From assembly GCA_026120185.1 (NCBI GenBank), contig JANUWF010001218.1:1488001-1552000 (forward strand): a stretch of 64,000 bases of DNA, given 5' to 3'. The notes beneath the pieces were generated by a model. It was not told where the DNA came from. It saw nothing but the letters and a program-made list of their open reading frames with translations, and did no database searches. The position numbers and the translations under genes are program-made. Positions 11,129 through 21,223 of this stretch are shown in pieces (position 1 is the first letter of the stretch; the number at the start of each line of letters is the position of its first letter). Origin of the DNA: Voacanga thouarsii. Taxonomy: Eukaryota; Streptophyta; Magnoliopsida; Gentianales; Apocynaceae.

Positions 11129-11458
11129 TGTTGGATGGGCAACGAAAGCAACATACAAATATATATAGAAAAGATGAAAGAAAATAAATAAATAAAACAC
11201 AACACGAAAATTTAACGTGGTTCGGTCTCTCAATTAGACCTACATCCACGACCCCGAAGCAAAACACTCCACTATGTAATTTTTGGATAGACAAAATTAC
11301 AAACCTTCACAAAATAACTCAAGGCCTAAAAATATCTCAATTTACTAACCTCAATGAGTTGGTGTACTCTCTCTAAAAACAATACTAACCTATTTATAAG
11401 GAAAGCCTTCCTTACTCTTCTTTAAATTATCCCATGTGGGATTGAGAAAAACTTAACA
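11129..11458 (-). repeat. TR-GAG 3' LTR
   Basis: Pair of the LTR at 12977-13312. It contains the block AACGTGGTTCGGTCTCTCAA and ends AACTTAACA in the plus reading. A TATA-like TTATAAATAGG motif is present on the minus strand near 11391-11401. Confidence 0.9.
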
Positions 11459-11475
11459 AATCCTCCATTTTCTCA
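11459..11475 (-). other. Polypurine tract of the TR-GAG
   Basis: Read on the minus strand this is GAGAAAATGGAGGATT, purine-rich and directly adjacent to the 3' LTR. Confidence 0.6.
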
Positions 11476-11537
11476 ATTTTTCAAATTACAACAGAATCTG
11501 AAAACCTAACTCTATTCTCAGTATTTGCAGTCTTCTT

Positions 11538-12800
11538 CTATGTTGCTTCTTCCGTTTTACTTCCTTCAAGTCGCTTCTTCAAGGAATGACCATAAAGATA
11601 GTAAATATTTTTACTCTTCTTTCTCCCTTGCATAATCAGATAGTTCCCTTTGTATATTTTGCAAAACTTCCCAACTCCAAGATACTTGTATCCTTTTGAT
11701 GCCATAACACCTAATGAAATAATATTGACACTAGAATCAGGAATATACCTTACATTAGGAAGTATTTTGACTTCATCATTGTGAAGCTTAAGGCGGATTC
11801 GTCCAAAGCCTTCAACCTTCATCTTTGAGTTGTTTCCCACGTTGATGTGGCCAAAATTCCCCAATTGCAAATTATCGAACATGTCTTGGTCCTTACAGAT
11901 ATGCAAGTCTGATACAGAATCCATTATCCAATTTGAATGCTTCTCATCAACAATATTATCCAAACATCTCATCAATAATAGATCATCGCCCATGACCATA
12001 TTTGTAAAGGAATCACTTACTTTTGCCTTACCCCTCATTTGTTCTCTTAGAACTTTCCAATCCTCTTTCGTTTTTGGACAACGACTTTGGATGTGACCAA
12101 TCTCCCCACAGTAATAGCACTCAAGGTCGCTATTATCACATTGGTGGGATTTTCCTCTTCCTTGATCACCTCTTCTTTTGCTTTGACTCCTCCCTCTTCT
12201 CCAACTCTCTGTAGCTAATACTCGACTATCTTCACAGTGATTTTCTTTTAACGACTTCGACACCTCATTCAATTGTAGTGTACTTTTTCCTGCTAGTAGT
12301 GACTGTACCAATGGCGTGTAAGATTTGGATAGAAAAGCCAACAAGACCAATGCTTGTTCCTCATCTTCAATCTTCTCCCCTGAACTTTCAAGTCGATATA
12401 CTAACTCATTAAATTTATTTATATGGTCAATAATGTTACCTCCTTCTTCCATCTTAAGCGAATATAAATCCATCTTCATTATCAAGCGGTTAGTCAGTGT
12501 CTTCGATGCATGATTTTTATCTAAAGTCTCCCACATCTTCTTAAGTGATGTCTCTTTCAACATTGTAACTTTAATATGTGGAGCTAATGCTGACCGAATA
12601 GTACTGACCGCCCTTTTCTGAATAATACTCTAATCTGAATCTTTCATACCTTCCGATTTCTCATCTTCTAATGCAGAATCAAGACCCTGTTGTACAAAAT
12701 AGCCTTGAATTGTGCATTGCCACATAGTGAAGTCAATCTTTTCATAAAACAATGGAGGTAAAATTTCATTCTTCATATATGTGATATTTAAAGAATCCAT
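11538..12800 (-). pseudogene. Copia-type Gag (UBN2 domain, CCHC zinc knuckle), one in-frame stop
   Basis: Gag packages element RNA. Start chosen at the ATG at 12800-12798 (MDSLNITYMKNEILPPLF). The UBN2/DUF4219-like region reads FTMWQCTIQGYFVQQGL. A single TAG at 12630-12632 interrupts it, where the family usually has Trp. The frame then runs unbroken for over 340 codons (LKKMWETLDKNH, INKFNELVYRLESSGE). The CCHC knuckle CYYCGEIGHIQSRC is perfect. A protease-like remnant follows (NWIMDSVSDLHIC), but the D-S-G active site is D-S-V. Integrase, RT and RNase H are absent. Mobility would depend on an autonomous copia element. Apart from the stop it is the best preserved coding region in the window. 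Confidence 0.88.
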
Positions 12801-12962
12801 AATAAAATATCTTACCTCCACGTGATATAAAAAAAAAATACCTCTTACTTAGAACTGCTGATGAAGCCACTTTTTGTTCCTTTCTCTCCTCCCTAAACCC
12901 GAACTTTTGCTCTTCTCCCAAGCCCAAGCCGGAACCAGGCTCTTCTCCCACGTCGGAACCAG

Positions 12963-12974
12963 GCTCTGATACCA
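12963..12974 (-). other. Primer-binding site of the TR-GAG
   Basis: Minus-strand TGGTATCAGAGC, complementary to the 3' end of initiator methionine tRNA, two bases inside the 5' LTR. Confidence 0.9.
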
Positions 12975-12976
12975 CT

Positions 12977-13312
12977 TGTTGGGATGGGCAACGGAAGCAA
13001 CACACAAATATATATATATATATAAAAGAGGAAAGAAAATAAACAAATAAAATACAACACAAAAATTTAACGTGGTTCGATATCTCAATTAGACCTACAT
13101 CCACGACCCCGAAGGAAAACACTCCACTATGTAATTTTTGAACGGACAAAATTAAAAACCCTCACAAAATAACTTAAGGTCAAAAATCTCCCAATTTACT
13201 AGGCTCAATGAGTTTGTGTATTCTCCCTAAAAATAATACTAACTTATTTATAGAGAAAGCTTTCCTTACTCTTTTTTAAATTATCCCATGTAGAATTGAG
13301 AAAAACTCAACA
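12977..13312 (-). repeat. TR-GAG 5' LTR
   Basis: Pair of 11129-11458; TG...CA ends. Transcription of the Gag gene would start here on the minus strand. Confidence 0.9.
13245..13252 (-). promoter_or_regulatory. Candidate TATA box of the TR-GAG 5' LTR
   Basis: TATAAATA on the minus strand in the U3 part of the 5' LTR; the equivalent motif is kept in the other LTR. Inferred from position and sequence only. Confidence 0.45.
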
Positions 13313-13317
13313 AATTT

Positions 13318-14137
13318 CTGACCAAATCTTATTGTTAGGCACTTTGTTTTACAGGAATATATATACAATGAGGGCTGTAATAGCATATGCATACCCATTT
13401 GAACATGAGCTGTTCATCGAATTAAACGGATTATAAGTGTTGTCATCCTCTTAATTTTCTAGTTCTCTAATGGAAAACTAAAGCCGCCCTTATTAATTTT
13501 TTCTCTCCAAATCATAAGAACCAATAACATTGGATGATAATCTGCCTCAACTATCAAATGGATCATTACGAGAGGGCTATAAAGGAGTGGAGAGGGGACC
13601 TTTAATGATTTTTTTTTTTTTTGGGGATAATTTCATATACTTTGTCATGATATTTAAAAACACTAAAACAAAACTCATAATTTATAAATTATCTCTTTAA
13701 AAAAATATGTATTATATATATTATATTATATTTTACAAAAAGTGAATGAATTTTTAATGCATGGTTATAGAAAGACCGAGTCGACTATAACAATATCTTC
13801 CATGATATATATAAAATAGTATTTAAAAGTGTTCACAAGAGAGTACTACATTCCCTAGTAAATAAACTCTAAATATGGCAATTTTATGGCATTTTTTAGT
13901 ATAAAATTGCTGAAATTTTCTAACAAAAGTACAATCCATATAATCAATAGTTGATAGTCATAATATATAAGATATAACTCAATTTTGACTCCAAATTTTG
14001 AGTCATTAGGTTTAGGGTCAATCTTATGTATTAATTAATCAACATTTCTCTTTATAATGAACATGATATTTCTTTTTTACACTTCCAAATCTCTTCCCAT
14101 CATTAATAGCCCAACACATTGAACCAAACTCTTCCCT
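13318..14137. other. Intergenic, no gene seen
   Basis: Starts with the TTCTGACCAA-type motif shared with 10446-11123, then AT-rich sequence without recognisable protein or element ends. Confidence 0.5.
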
Positions 14138-14859
14138 TAGGGATGGTAATTTTCTCACTTAAATCGGGAATTAGGCCCGGCTTGATTCGGTTGAGCCAAG
14201 GATGGGCTTCATTCCTCAACCCGCCAACTGGGGACTGGAATTACATAATCTCAACCCAACCCGGCTGGCTCCACATATATTTTATATTATATTATATTAT
14301 ATATAGATTATATATGTATATATCTTGGTAAATTTTATATATATATATATATATACATACACACACATACATATAGAGATCGATTATATATGTGTACGTA
14401 CTATATGTATACATCTACATACTATATAAATTATAAGTAGATTATATATATTAAATATGATTATATATGCATATAGGTAAATTATATATGTATATAAAAT
14501 AGAAAAGAAGAGGAAAAAATGAAAATGAAAAATGAAAAATTATCAATTTTAGTGATATGATTAATACGTGAACCATTGAAAATCACCACAAAAGTTTTCA
14601 AAATGATTAAAAAGTTTTGAATAAAAATATATTGGGGGCAAAAAAAATTTCTAAAAAAAAATCGTTATAAATATTTGTGGGCTCCTATTTCTCCATTGGG
14701 CCAAGACTGGGGATTGTTTTGTCCCCGACAGATTGGGAGTGGAGATTCCTATCTTTTCTTGTGGTCGGGACAGGCCAAGAATGGAGAAATGTGGAGTATG
14801 CCCGCGCGGGGGGGTGGTTGGGATTTCTAGTCCCCGACCCAATCACATTGCCATCCCTA
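14138..14859. mobile_element. hAT-like non-autonomous element with TAGGGATGG termini
   Basis: Left end TAGGGATGGTAAT (14138) and right end ATTGCCATCCCTA (14847-14859) are inverted repeats with one mismatch. Both subterminal zones are GC-rich (CCCGGC, CCCCGACC, CCCGCGCGGG) against an AT-rich centre with TA tracts (14280-14500). This matches a widespread plant family of small non-autonomous elements with TAGGGATGG ends. The flanking 8-mers (TCTTCCCT and TTTTTCAT) match at only 5 of 8 positions, so the target duplication is weak. Confidence 0.6.
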
Positions 14860-15305
14860 TTTTTCATGAGCCCAATCTCATATTTTATTGCAAGTCCCAT
14901 GTTTATTTATTTAATTTTGTTTGGATTAATTACATTTTGTGCCTAGGTTTGTCTAAATTAAAATTATATCTCTATATTTTAAATAAATTATAAATACATC
15001 CCTACAACTGACTTTGGTTCCTTTATTCCTTAAGTTTCCACATGAGCAAGAAAAAAAAGAAGACGGATAATGAATCCTACAAATCTATGATATAAAAATC
15101 TAATCCAAAGATAATGGATCCTACAAATGTTTGACATAAAAATCTAATCCTTAAAAATTAGTTAGGATCGTACAAATTTGCAACTCAAAAATCTAATCAA
15201 TAAAAATTAGTTAGGAAATTTAATCCTTAAAAGATAGAAATAAAAACCTAATAGAAAAAAAAGTAAATTAGTAGAAAAATCAATTAATAGTTACGTAAAT
15301 CCAAT
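14860..15305. other. Intergenic with short diverged repeats
   Basis: Repeats of GGATCCTACAAAT-like and AAAAATCTAATCC-like motifs between 15060 and 15240. No coding sequence was recognised. Confidence 0.5.
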
Positions 15306-15588
15306 GTTTGATTGGGATGAAAAGTAGAAATATTTGAGAAAAATATTATGTTTGGTTAGAAGTAAATATAGAACAAAAGTAAATGGAGTAATGAGTAATG
15401 GAGTTGCATTCTCTCTACACAAACAAATCTTCCCCTCTAGATGAGTTAGAAAGTAAATAATATTAAAAGATAAATATATCATTACTTCATACTTTTTAAT
15501 AATTAAAATAAGAAGTTTAAGTAATATAATAATAAATTTAATATGATGAGAAATTTTTATGAGGAATTTTTTTTTATCTCAATCAAAC
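15306..15588. mobile_element. Candidate MITE, 283 bp
   Basis: GTTTGATTGGGATGAAAA at 15306 is mirrored by TTTTATCTCAATCAAAC ending at 15588: an inverted repeat of about 17 bp with two mismatches. No convincing target duplication was found, so the superfamily is unassigned. Confidence 0.45.
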
Positions 15589-15605
15589 AAAATAAAAATA
15601 AATCT

Positions 15606-15760
15606 AAGTTATTTTCCTTAATTAATGAAAGTAAATGTGCCACTTCCCTCCATATTTTAGAATCAAATATCGCACAATGAAAGTAAATTTAAGTTACTTT
15701 CCTTAATTAATGAAAGTACATGTGCCACTTCCCTCCTTATTTTAGAATCAAATATCGTGT
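15606..15760. repeat. 85-bp tandem duplication
   Basis: AAGTTA.TTTCCTTAATTAAT begins at 15606 and at 15691, and both copies continue through CACTTCCCTCC.TATTTTAG. Confidence 0.8.
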
Positions 15761-15764
15761 AATT

Positions 15765-16155
15765 CCAGAGCTACAAGAGTTGCATTAACCAGCTACAATA
15801 GCTATTACTACACATCGCCAAAGGATCAGTTGGTCTTCACTCTATGTCGTCCTCGAAGTCTATAGCTACAAGAGTTGCATTAACTAGCTACAATAGCTAT
15901 AACTCATAGCTGTAGGATCGATCTTCCTTTACTCTATTTCACAAGAGTTGCATTAACTAGCTACAATAGCTGAACTCATATCGAATCAGCTACTATAGCC
16001 ATTACAAGAAAAAGAAATTTTTTGCAACCAAATTATTTATGTCGAATGAAATTTGATTGTAAATGAGCTAATATAGCTAGCTATAACTCATAGCTGCAGG
16101 ATCGATCTTTCCTTTACTCTATTTCACAAGAGTTGCATTAACTAGCTACAATAGC
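15765..16155. repeat. Irregular tandem repeat, about four copies
   Basis: The block GAGTTGCATTAACTAGCTAC (or close variant) starts at 15777, 15872, 15945 and 16130 and is usually followed by AATAGCTATAACTCATAGCT. The third unit is interrupted near 15999-16070 by a segment starting ATTACAAGAAAAAG with TTGCAACCAAA, like a CACTA-related end. The fourth is interrupted by the SINE. Confidence 0.75.
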
Positions 16156-16162
16156 TATAACT

Positions 16163-16298
16163 TTTAGGCGAGTTGGTCTGGTAGTTAGTGCCGAGATTAT
16201 ATAGTCACAAGTTCGAATTCTACGTAAAGATCCGTCTATTGACTTTTTAGATTATATTATCTCTAAGTTAGTATACATTCTTGTGGTCCTACAAATAA
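16163..16298 (+). mobile_element. tRNA-derived SINE, 136 bp
   Basis: A box-A-like motif TAGGCGAGTTGG (16165-16176) and box-B-like AGTTCGAATTC (16210-16220) are spaced as in an RNA polymerase III promoter. The sequence does not fold as a complete tRNA and extends about 80 bp past box B. The 8-bp duplication CTATAACT flanks it (16155-16162, 16299-16306). The neighbouring repeat copy near 15893 shows the uninterrupted site (AGCTATAACTCATAGC). Confidence 0.7.
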
Positions 16299-16367
16299 CT
16301 ATAACTCACAGCAACATAATCAATAGGCCTTTATTCTATTTCATCCTCGATATAGCCAATTGGTACC

Positions 16368-16578
16368 ATGGACGGAACTAGGGACCCTAATTTCTTAAAA
16401 CTTTTCAAATTAATCTTTAAAAATTTTTAATTTTTTTTTTCAAAATTCTTTAAAATTCTATATTTCGCTTCCAATTTTTTTTTATAAAAAAATTATAACA
16501 TTCTTTCATTAGTATAACTTGTCCCTCCCTCCTTCCCCTCCCCCTCTCAACATCAAGTTTTTGGTTCAGTCTTTCTAA
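16368..16578 (+). mobile_element. hAT MITE, copy 1 (211 bp)
   Basis: Starts ATGGACGGAACTAGGG and ends GGTTCAGTCTTTCTAA, flanked by perfect 8-bp duplications TTGGTACC (16360-16367, 16579-16586). An AT-rich, AAATTTT-rich interior without coding capacity. Same family as 19187-19393 in opposite orientation. Confidence 0.8.
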
Positions 16579-16586
16579 TTGGTACC

Positions 16587-17009
16587 ATAGTTTTGTAAGC
16601 CATCCTCCCACAAAAATTTAGAAGACTTTGGGAAGGGATCAAAATGAAAAACAAACTCATGGGTTTGAACGTTATATCTTAACTCAAAACATAATAAATT
16701 TAGGTTTATGAGTCTTTCCATTTATAAATGATTCACTTGGCCTTCTACTTTCTAACAAACTTCCTTTTCAAGTGTGAGTTCAATGCACATTGGGCCTGCG
16801 CCTGCTCCATTTCAACAAAAGCCTTCATTATTTTGATTATTTCGGTAATTCACTAAGAGTCCCATAATCAACTTCATGACAAACTCATACACATGTATGC
16901 CTTCTTTCATAAGCACCAGCCTCATGCTCCAAGAACTATGCTGGTGCCGCTTGTGTCCAATCTTCATATAAAATTATTTTTATTTACACATGTCTGTTTT
17001 ATTTACACA
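16587..17009. other. Intergenic, no gene seen
   Basis: No protein or repeat structure recognised apart from two nearby TTTATTTACACATGTC-like words just before the TRIM. Confidence 0.5.
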
Positions 17010-17196
17010 TGTCACGCCTTGTGCCCGTGGACCCGGAAGCGCGACTATGGGCCTAACAGCACCCACGGTCAACTACTTGGTCGTCGTCCTCGTTAGGCCA
17101 AAATAGATATCTCAAGTTGACAATGGGTACTTAGGCCCATTCTTATATATCATTCATACTTCTCATCCCAATCCAATGTAGGATTAGGGCATCACA
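17010..17196 (-). repeat. TRIM LTR (left)
   Basis: 187 bp. By eye it differs from the right LTR at about 23 positions, most of them C/T or G/A transitions. Confidence 0.9.
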
Positions 17197-17532
17197 TTCA
17201 CCCCTCCTTTAGGCCCAAGCGTTCTTGCTGGGCCCATACTTTAGGGGCTAAACCTAGGACCAACCAGGCGGTATAGGATTCATGGATATCCCAAGTTGTC
17301 AATGGGTACTTAAGCCCATTCTTATATATCATTCATACTTCTCATCCCAATCCAATGTGAAATTGTGGCATCACATTCACCCCTCCTTTAAGGCCAAGCG
17401 TACTCGCTGGGCCCATACTTTAGGGGCCAAATCCAAGACTAACAAAGCGGCATAGGATTCTAGAGGTAGCTCTCACCGCACACGGTGTAGTTCCCATACT
17501 GGAGGGACTTAGCTCCCTACTCTGATACCAAA

Positions 17533-17719
17533 TGTCACGTCCCGTGCCCGCAGACCCGGAAGCGCGACTATAGGCCTGGCAGCACCAACGGTCAACTACT
17601 TGGTCATCGTCCTCCCTGGGTCAAAATAGATATCCCAAATTGATAATGGGTACTTAGGCTCATTCTTATATATTATTCATACTTCTCATCTCAATCCAAT
17701 GTGGGATTGTGGCATCACA
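17533..17719 (-). repeat. TRIM LTR (right)
   Basis: 187 bp, the same length as the left LTR, next to the primer-binding site. Confidence 0.9.
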
Positions 17720-17724
17720 ACACA

Positions 17725-18109
17725 CATATATAATATTATAAAAATGAATAATGCAAAACAATTATAACTGTATGCTGAAATAAAAGTTTTCTTTCAAACT
17801 AAATTGCATTAATAAAAAATATTAAATCATAACGTTTTGAATGCAAAATGATGAATGAAAAATTTGATATAGAGTTATGACCTAAACAGTATACATAAAA
17901 GTAATAATAAAAATGAAATGACAGAGATATATTTTCAACAATTTTTTTGGGAACAAAATCATTAAAAAAAAAATAAGAATGTACATTTTTAGAGTTCAAT
18001 GAATGATTAACACCCGTTAGTTAATTCATTCTCCATATTCAAATTGAGAAATTACAATTTTCAAAATTTAGATTAGGAATCCATATTTTTTTAAATCTAA
18101 AATTTTCAT
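17725..18109. other. AT-rich sequence, no gene seen
   Basis: Scattered stops in all frames; no element ends recognised. Confidence 0.5.
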
Positions 18110-18375
18110 ATTGTTACTTTTCTTGAATTATTGTGGACTTCGGGCTTGTCCCATAGTATAGTAACATGTATTTCCTATAAATATGTAGTTTTAGAAATTA
18201 TATGATTAACTTTCTTTATAACAGTTCTCTAGAAAAAAATAAGAAATCTCTCTCTACTCGTGAATGTAAGTTACATTGACCGAACTACGTAAATTTTGTA
18301 TATTTTTTAATTTTTCTTATTTTTAATTTATTAAATTATTGTTATTTTCCATAACAAGTAGTATCCTGGATAAGA
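18110..18375 (+). repeat. Decayed copia-type LTR end
   Basis: Contains a CTCTCTACTCGTGAATGTAA and CCGAACTACGTAAATTTTGT block like the R/U5 part of the TR-GAG LTR (there on the other strand). It ends at AACAAGTAGTATCCTGG, a degraded version of the LTR end plus TGGTATCAGAG primer site. The 5' boundary is not defined. Confidence 0.4.
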
Positions 18376-19186
18376 TTTCCCAACAAATACTTATTTTTGG
18401 ATAGGAACTAAAATATTTATAACTTCGTCTTAAGAATTAAATTTTATCAAACAATTAAGTCTAATGTTATCAATTCTATCCTAAGTTATATTTTGTACGA
18501 TAATATCTCTATTTTTTTAATCTTACATTATTAGCTTGCATAGGGTAAGGTAATTGCCCTACTCTACGAAACACTGCATTGAATCCTTACCCTACAGCGA
18601 AGGGTTCAAGGTTACCTTAGTCCTGCTCCTATCTTTCTTATTTGTAATAAAACCTCTAAAACGATAGAGAGGTCTGTCAAAAAGCATTTCGAATCGTATG
18701 CAACATTTTCTGTAATATTTTTTATTTTAAAGTTTTATTCTTTTTAATTTTTTTCTTTATAATATTTAATTATTAAAAATCTAATTATTAAATTAATGAT
18801 ATTAACCTAATTAGTTGAATTTCTCTTTTTCTCTCATTTCCTCTCCTCCTTCCTCCTCACGACTCCCCTTTTTTCTTTTTTGTTTATCACAAAAAGAGAA
18901 CAAAGAAACAACATTTGCTAAGTAGGCTATAATAATGTATGTATAAACTAGATGCAGTCTTCTTGTTTAATTTATCGCATCCCTTGTATTTTTAACAAAA
19001 AAATTTCAGATGTCCTCTACCTTTGGGACAAGGAAGCCACTATTATGCAACAAGAAAACAAATTTAGTTGCAATGAAATTTTAAGTTCACAAATTAAGGA
19101 AAATATCGACAAGCAAAAAATGTTTAATAAATATTAAGAGTGATTACAAATCTCCGAAGAAATCCTAGAGTATAGGATGAGTCCTC
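18376..19186. other. Intergenic, no gene seen
   Basis: AT-rich. One isolated GC-richer patch at 18540-18640 with repeated CCTTACCCTA/TAGGGTAAGG words of unknown meaning. Confidence 0.5.
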
Positions 19187-19393
19187 CTAGAGACGGAACC
19201 AGAAACTTGATGTCGAAGGAAGGGAGGGGGGGGGGAAATTATAATATGAGAAGAATATTATAATTTTTCAAAAATTTTTGAGGGGGCAAAATTTAAAATT
19301 TTAAAGGGTTTTAAAAATTTTAAATTTTTATAAGGTTAATTTGAAAATTTTTAAAAATGTTGGGTGGCAAGCGCCGCCCTTAGTTCCGTCCAT
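19187..19393 (-). mobile_element. hAT MITE, copy 2 (207 bp)
   Basis: Begins CTAGAGACGGAACCAG and ends TTAGTTCCGTCCAT, flanked by a perfect 8-bp duplication GAGTCCTC (19179-19186, 19394-19401). Inverted relative to copy 1 at 16368: ATCAAGTTT.TGGTTC.GTCT and GGACGGAACTA ends match. Carries a run of ten or more G. Confidence 0.82.
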
Positions 19394-19719
19394 GAGTCCT
19401 CTTATTCTTCCTTTTTTTTTTTTTTAAATGTTCATTCAAGGGTTAAAGAGCTTAATCTCGAATCGAATAGAATTTGATGACTAACACTTAATCGCATAAT
19501 CTTTGAGACTTATTGGATGAAGAGCAAGATGAATGCTTTAAAACTTGATGAAGATTCAGATTTTTGAATGTTGAAGAAGCTTAAATGTTGAAAGTTAAAT
19601 AGTGTTGAAGCTTGGATATTAAAGGAAGAATGTTGTTGAAGCTTTAGCTTGTTGAAATTTGGAGATTTCTCTTGTTAGAGCTCGGAGATGCCTTGAACCT
19701 TTGAAGAAAGGCCCTATAT
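19394..19719. other. Unassigned sequence
   Basis: Repeated GTTGAAGCTT-like words between 19560 and 19660, no ORF of note. It may belong to the target of the adjoining LTR element. Confidence 0.4.
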
Positions 19720-21223
19720 TGTGCATTTTTTACTATTGGAAGAAGTATCAATAAAGGTCACAAATAATTAAGTTTAATTAAAATTCCAAATACTAAAATC
19801 ACACAATTGGAAAAGTATATACATCGCATAGTATAAGGAATAGTAAGTATCGAATTTACGAAAATTTAATAATTGCCACTACTTTACTCTAATCTCATTA
19901 TTTAGCTAACTAAATAAGAATGATAAAATAACTAAACTACTACGCTAAGCTACTACAATAGAGAATATATCAAAACCACACATGAAAAATTAATAAGGCT
20001 TTTCAAAAAGTAACAAAAAGAGAAAAATGTCATGTACAAGTAGAGTCCCAAATTAAACATTATAAAAAACAATTCCCCTTAAGAGTATGAAATCCAATCC
20101 CAAGTACTAGTATGATTGTTCAAAAGCAAATCTCAATTTTCTCCAAACCATAAAATCCCTAATCCCAAATTTAATCGACTAATATCTTTATCAAATCAAT
20201 TAATTTTAGGAAGCATTAAGGTCAACTGAAATAAATATCTAGAAAGTATAAAATCTCTACCTCTAGACAATTTAGCAACCCATTTAATTAGCAAGTTCAA
20301 TACCCTCAATCTTTCTCTTGAGTTAATTGAAGAAAAACAAACATTGAATCAACTAATTTAGTATTCAACTCTCAACCCCATCTCTCGAATTCATTAAGAG
20401 AGAACCAGTTAATTGAAAAACTCAATCAATTCCAAATCAACAATCCAACACAATAAAGCCTAAGTAATCAAACACAAAATATTGAAATTCTATAGATCCA
20501 AAGTAAATCACCATCCAAAACACCAAATAAGGGTATATCCCTTCAATTACAACTAGAAATCAATTATAAATCCATATTGATAAAGTAATATTACAAAGAT
20601 AAGAAAAGAGATCACTCATAGACAAGCTTTTTCCCTCTTCTTCTCTTGAAATATTCTTAGATCAACTCCTCTTGTTCCATTCTTGTTGGCTATGATCCTC
20701 CTTCTTTTTGGTATTTCTTAAGTTCTCTAAGGGATCTCTAGATTGCCAACTACCCTAGAATGTCTATTTAGCGTTTATAAAGGGTATTTATTGTTGCCTC
20801 AAGAAAAAATATAAAAAAAAAAGGTCAAAATATAGGCTTCTATGAACCTAGTTGACCTTGTCTCAAGCGACCTAGGCAAGGCCGACTAGGATTTTATTAT
20901 TATTTTTTTTTTAGAGAGAAGGGCCTATGTGACCTTGCCTCAACTGACCTAGGCAAGGCCACCTAGGTCTAGAACTTTGTTTTCTTGAACCTAGGTGGGT
21001 TAGGCTCAAGCGACATAGGCTAGGCCGCCTAGGGTTATTCCAAATGTGATTTATTTTTCCAATGATTTTCAATATTTTTCACCTTTATTCTTCCTCGAAT
21101 GATCTGCCAATAATTCATACATAAAACAAAGTGAAAAAAGTGGGATAAGTAGTCATTTAATGATTTCACAACAAATAGAGCACAAATGACCCCTAAAATT
21201 TAGACAAATTTTGCCCCTATTAA
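19720..21223 (-). repeat. LTR of a Ty3-like element (minus), 1.5 kb
   Basis: Reverse-complement relative of the solo LTR at 25009-26410. The left end TGTGCATTTTTTACTATTGG parallels that LTR's ...ACGCATCA end. Shared blocks include AGTATCGAATT.A.GA and ATCACTCATAGACAAG. The right end CCCCTATTAA parallels its TGATAGGGG start. No matching target duplication was seen. The sequence to its right looks internal, so this is the 3' LTR of a minus-strand element rather than a solo LTR. Confidence 0.65.

Larger units (their letters stand above)
11129..13312 (-). mobile_element. TR-GAG: non-autonomous copia-like retrotransposon with gag only
   Basis: Two related LTRs (330 and 336 bp) flank a 1.5 kb interior that encodes a copia-type Gag and no integrase or reverse transcriptase. 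LTRs run TG...CA. Target duplications AATTT are perfect (11124-11128 and 13313-13317). The primer-binding site TGGTATCAGAGC (initiator Met tRNA) and a purine-rich tract sit in the expected minus-strand positions. The whole is 2184 bp, the layout known as TR-GAG. The LTRs differ visibly (roughly one in ten positions by eye), so the insertion is not recent. Confidence 0.9.
17010..17719 (-). mobile_element. TRIM (terminal-repeat retrotransposon in miniature), 710 bp
   Basis: Two 187-bp LTRs (17010-17196 and 17533-17719), each TGTCACG...CATCACA, with perfect 5-bp duplications ACACA (17005-17009, 17720-17724). Minus-strand primer site TGGTATCAGAGT at 17519-17530 and minus-strand polypurine tract TAAAGGAGGGGTGAA at 17197-17211. 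The 336-bp interior has no ORF. It contains an extra copy (ending 17375) of the inner LTR half plus polypurine tract, offset 179 bp. Confidence 0.92.

Noticed and set aside
15765..16155. CRISPR array
   Set aside because: Units are irregularly spaced, diverged, and contain transposon insertions; the rest of the window is plant DNA.
16163..16240. Complete tRNA gene
   Set aside because: Box A and box B are recognisable, but no acceptor stem or normal anticodon arm can be formed; the SINE reading with target duplications fits better.
17010..17719. GC-rich TRIM LTRs as an rRNA or snRNA gene
   Set aside because: Paired 187-bp repeats, primer site, purine tract and 5-bp target duplications explain the structure.
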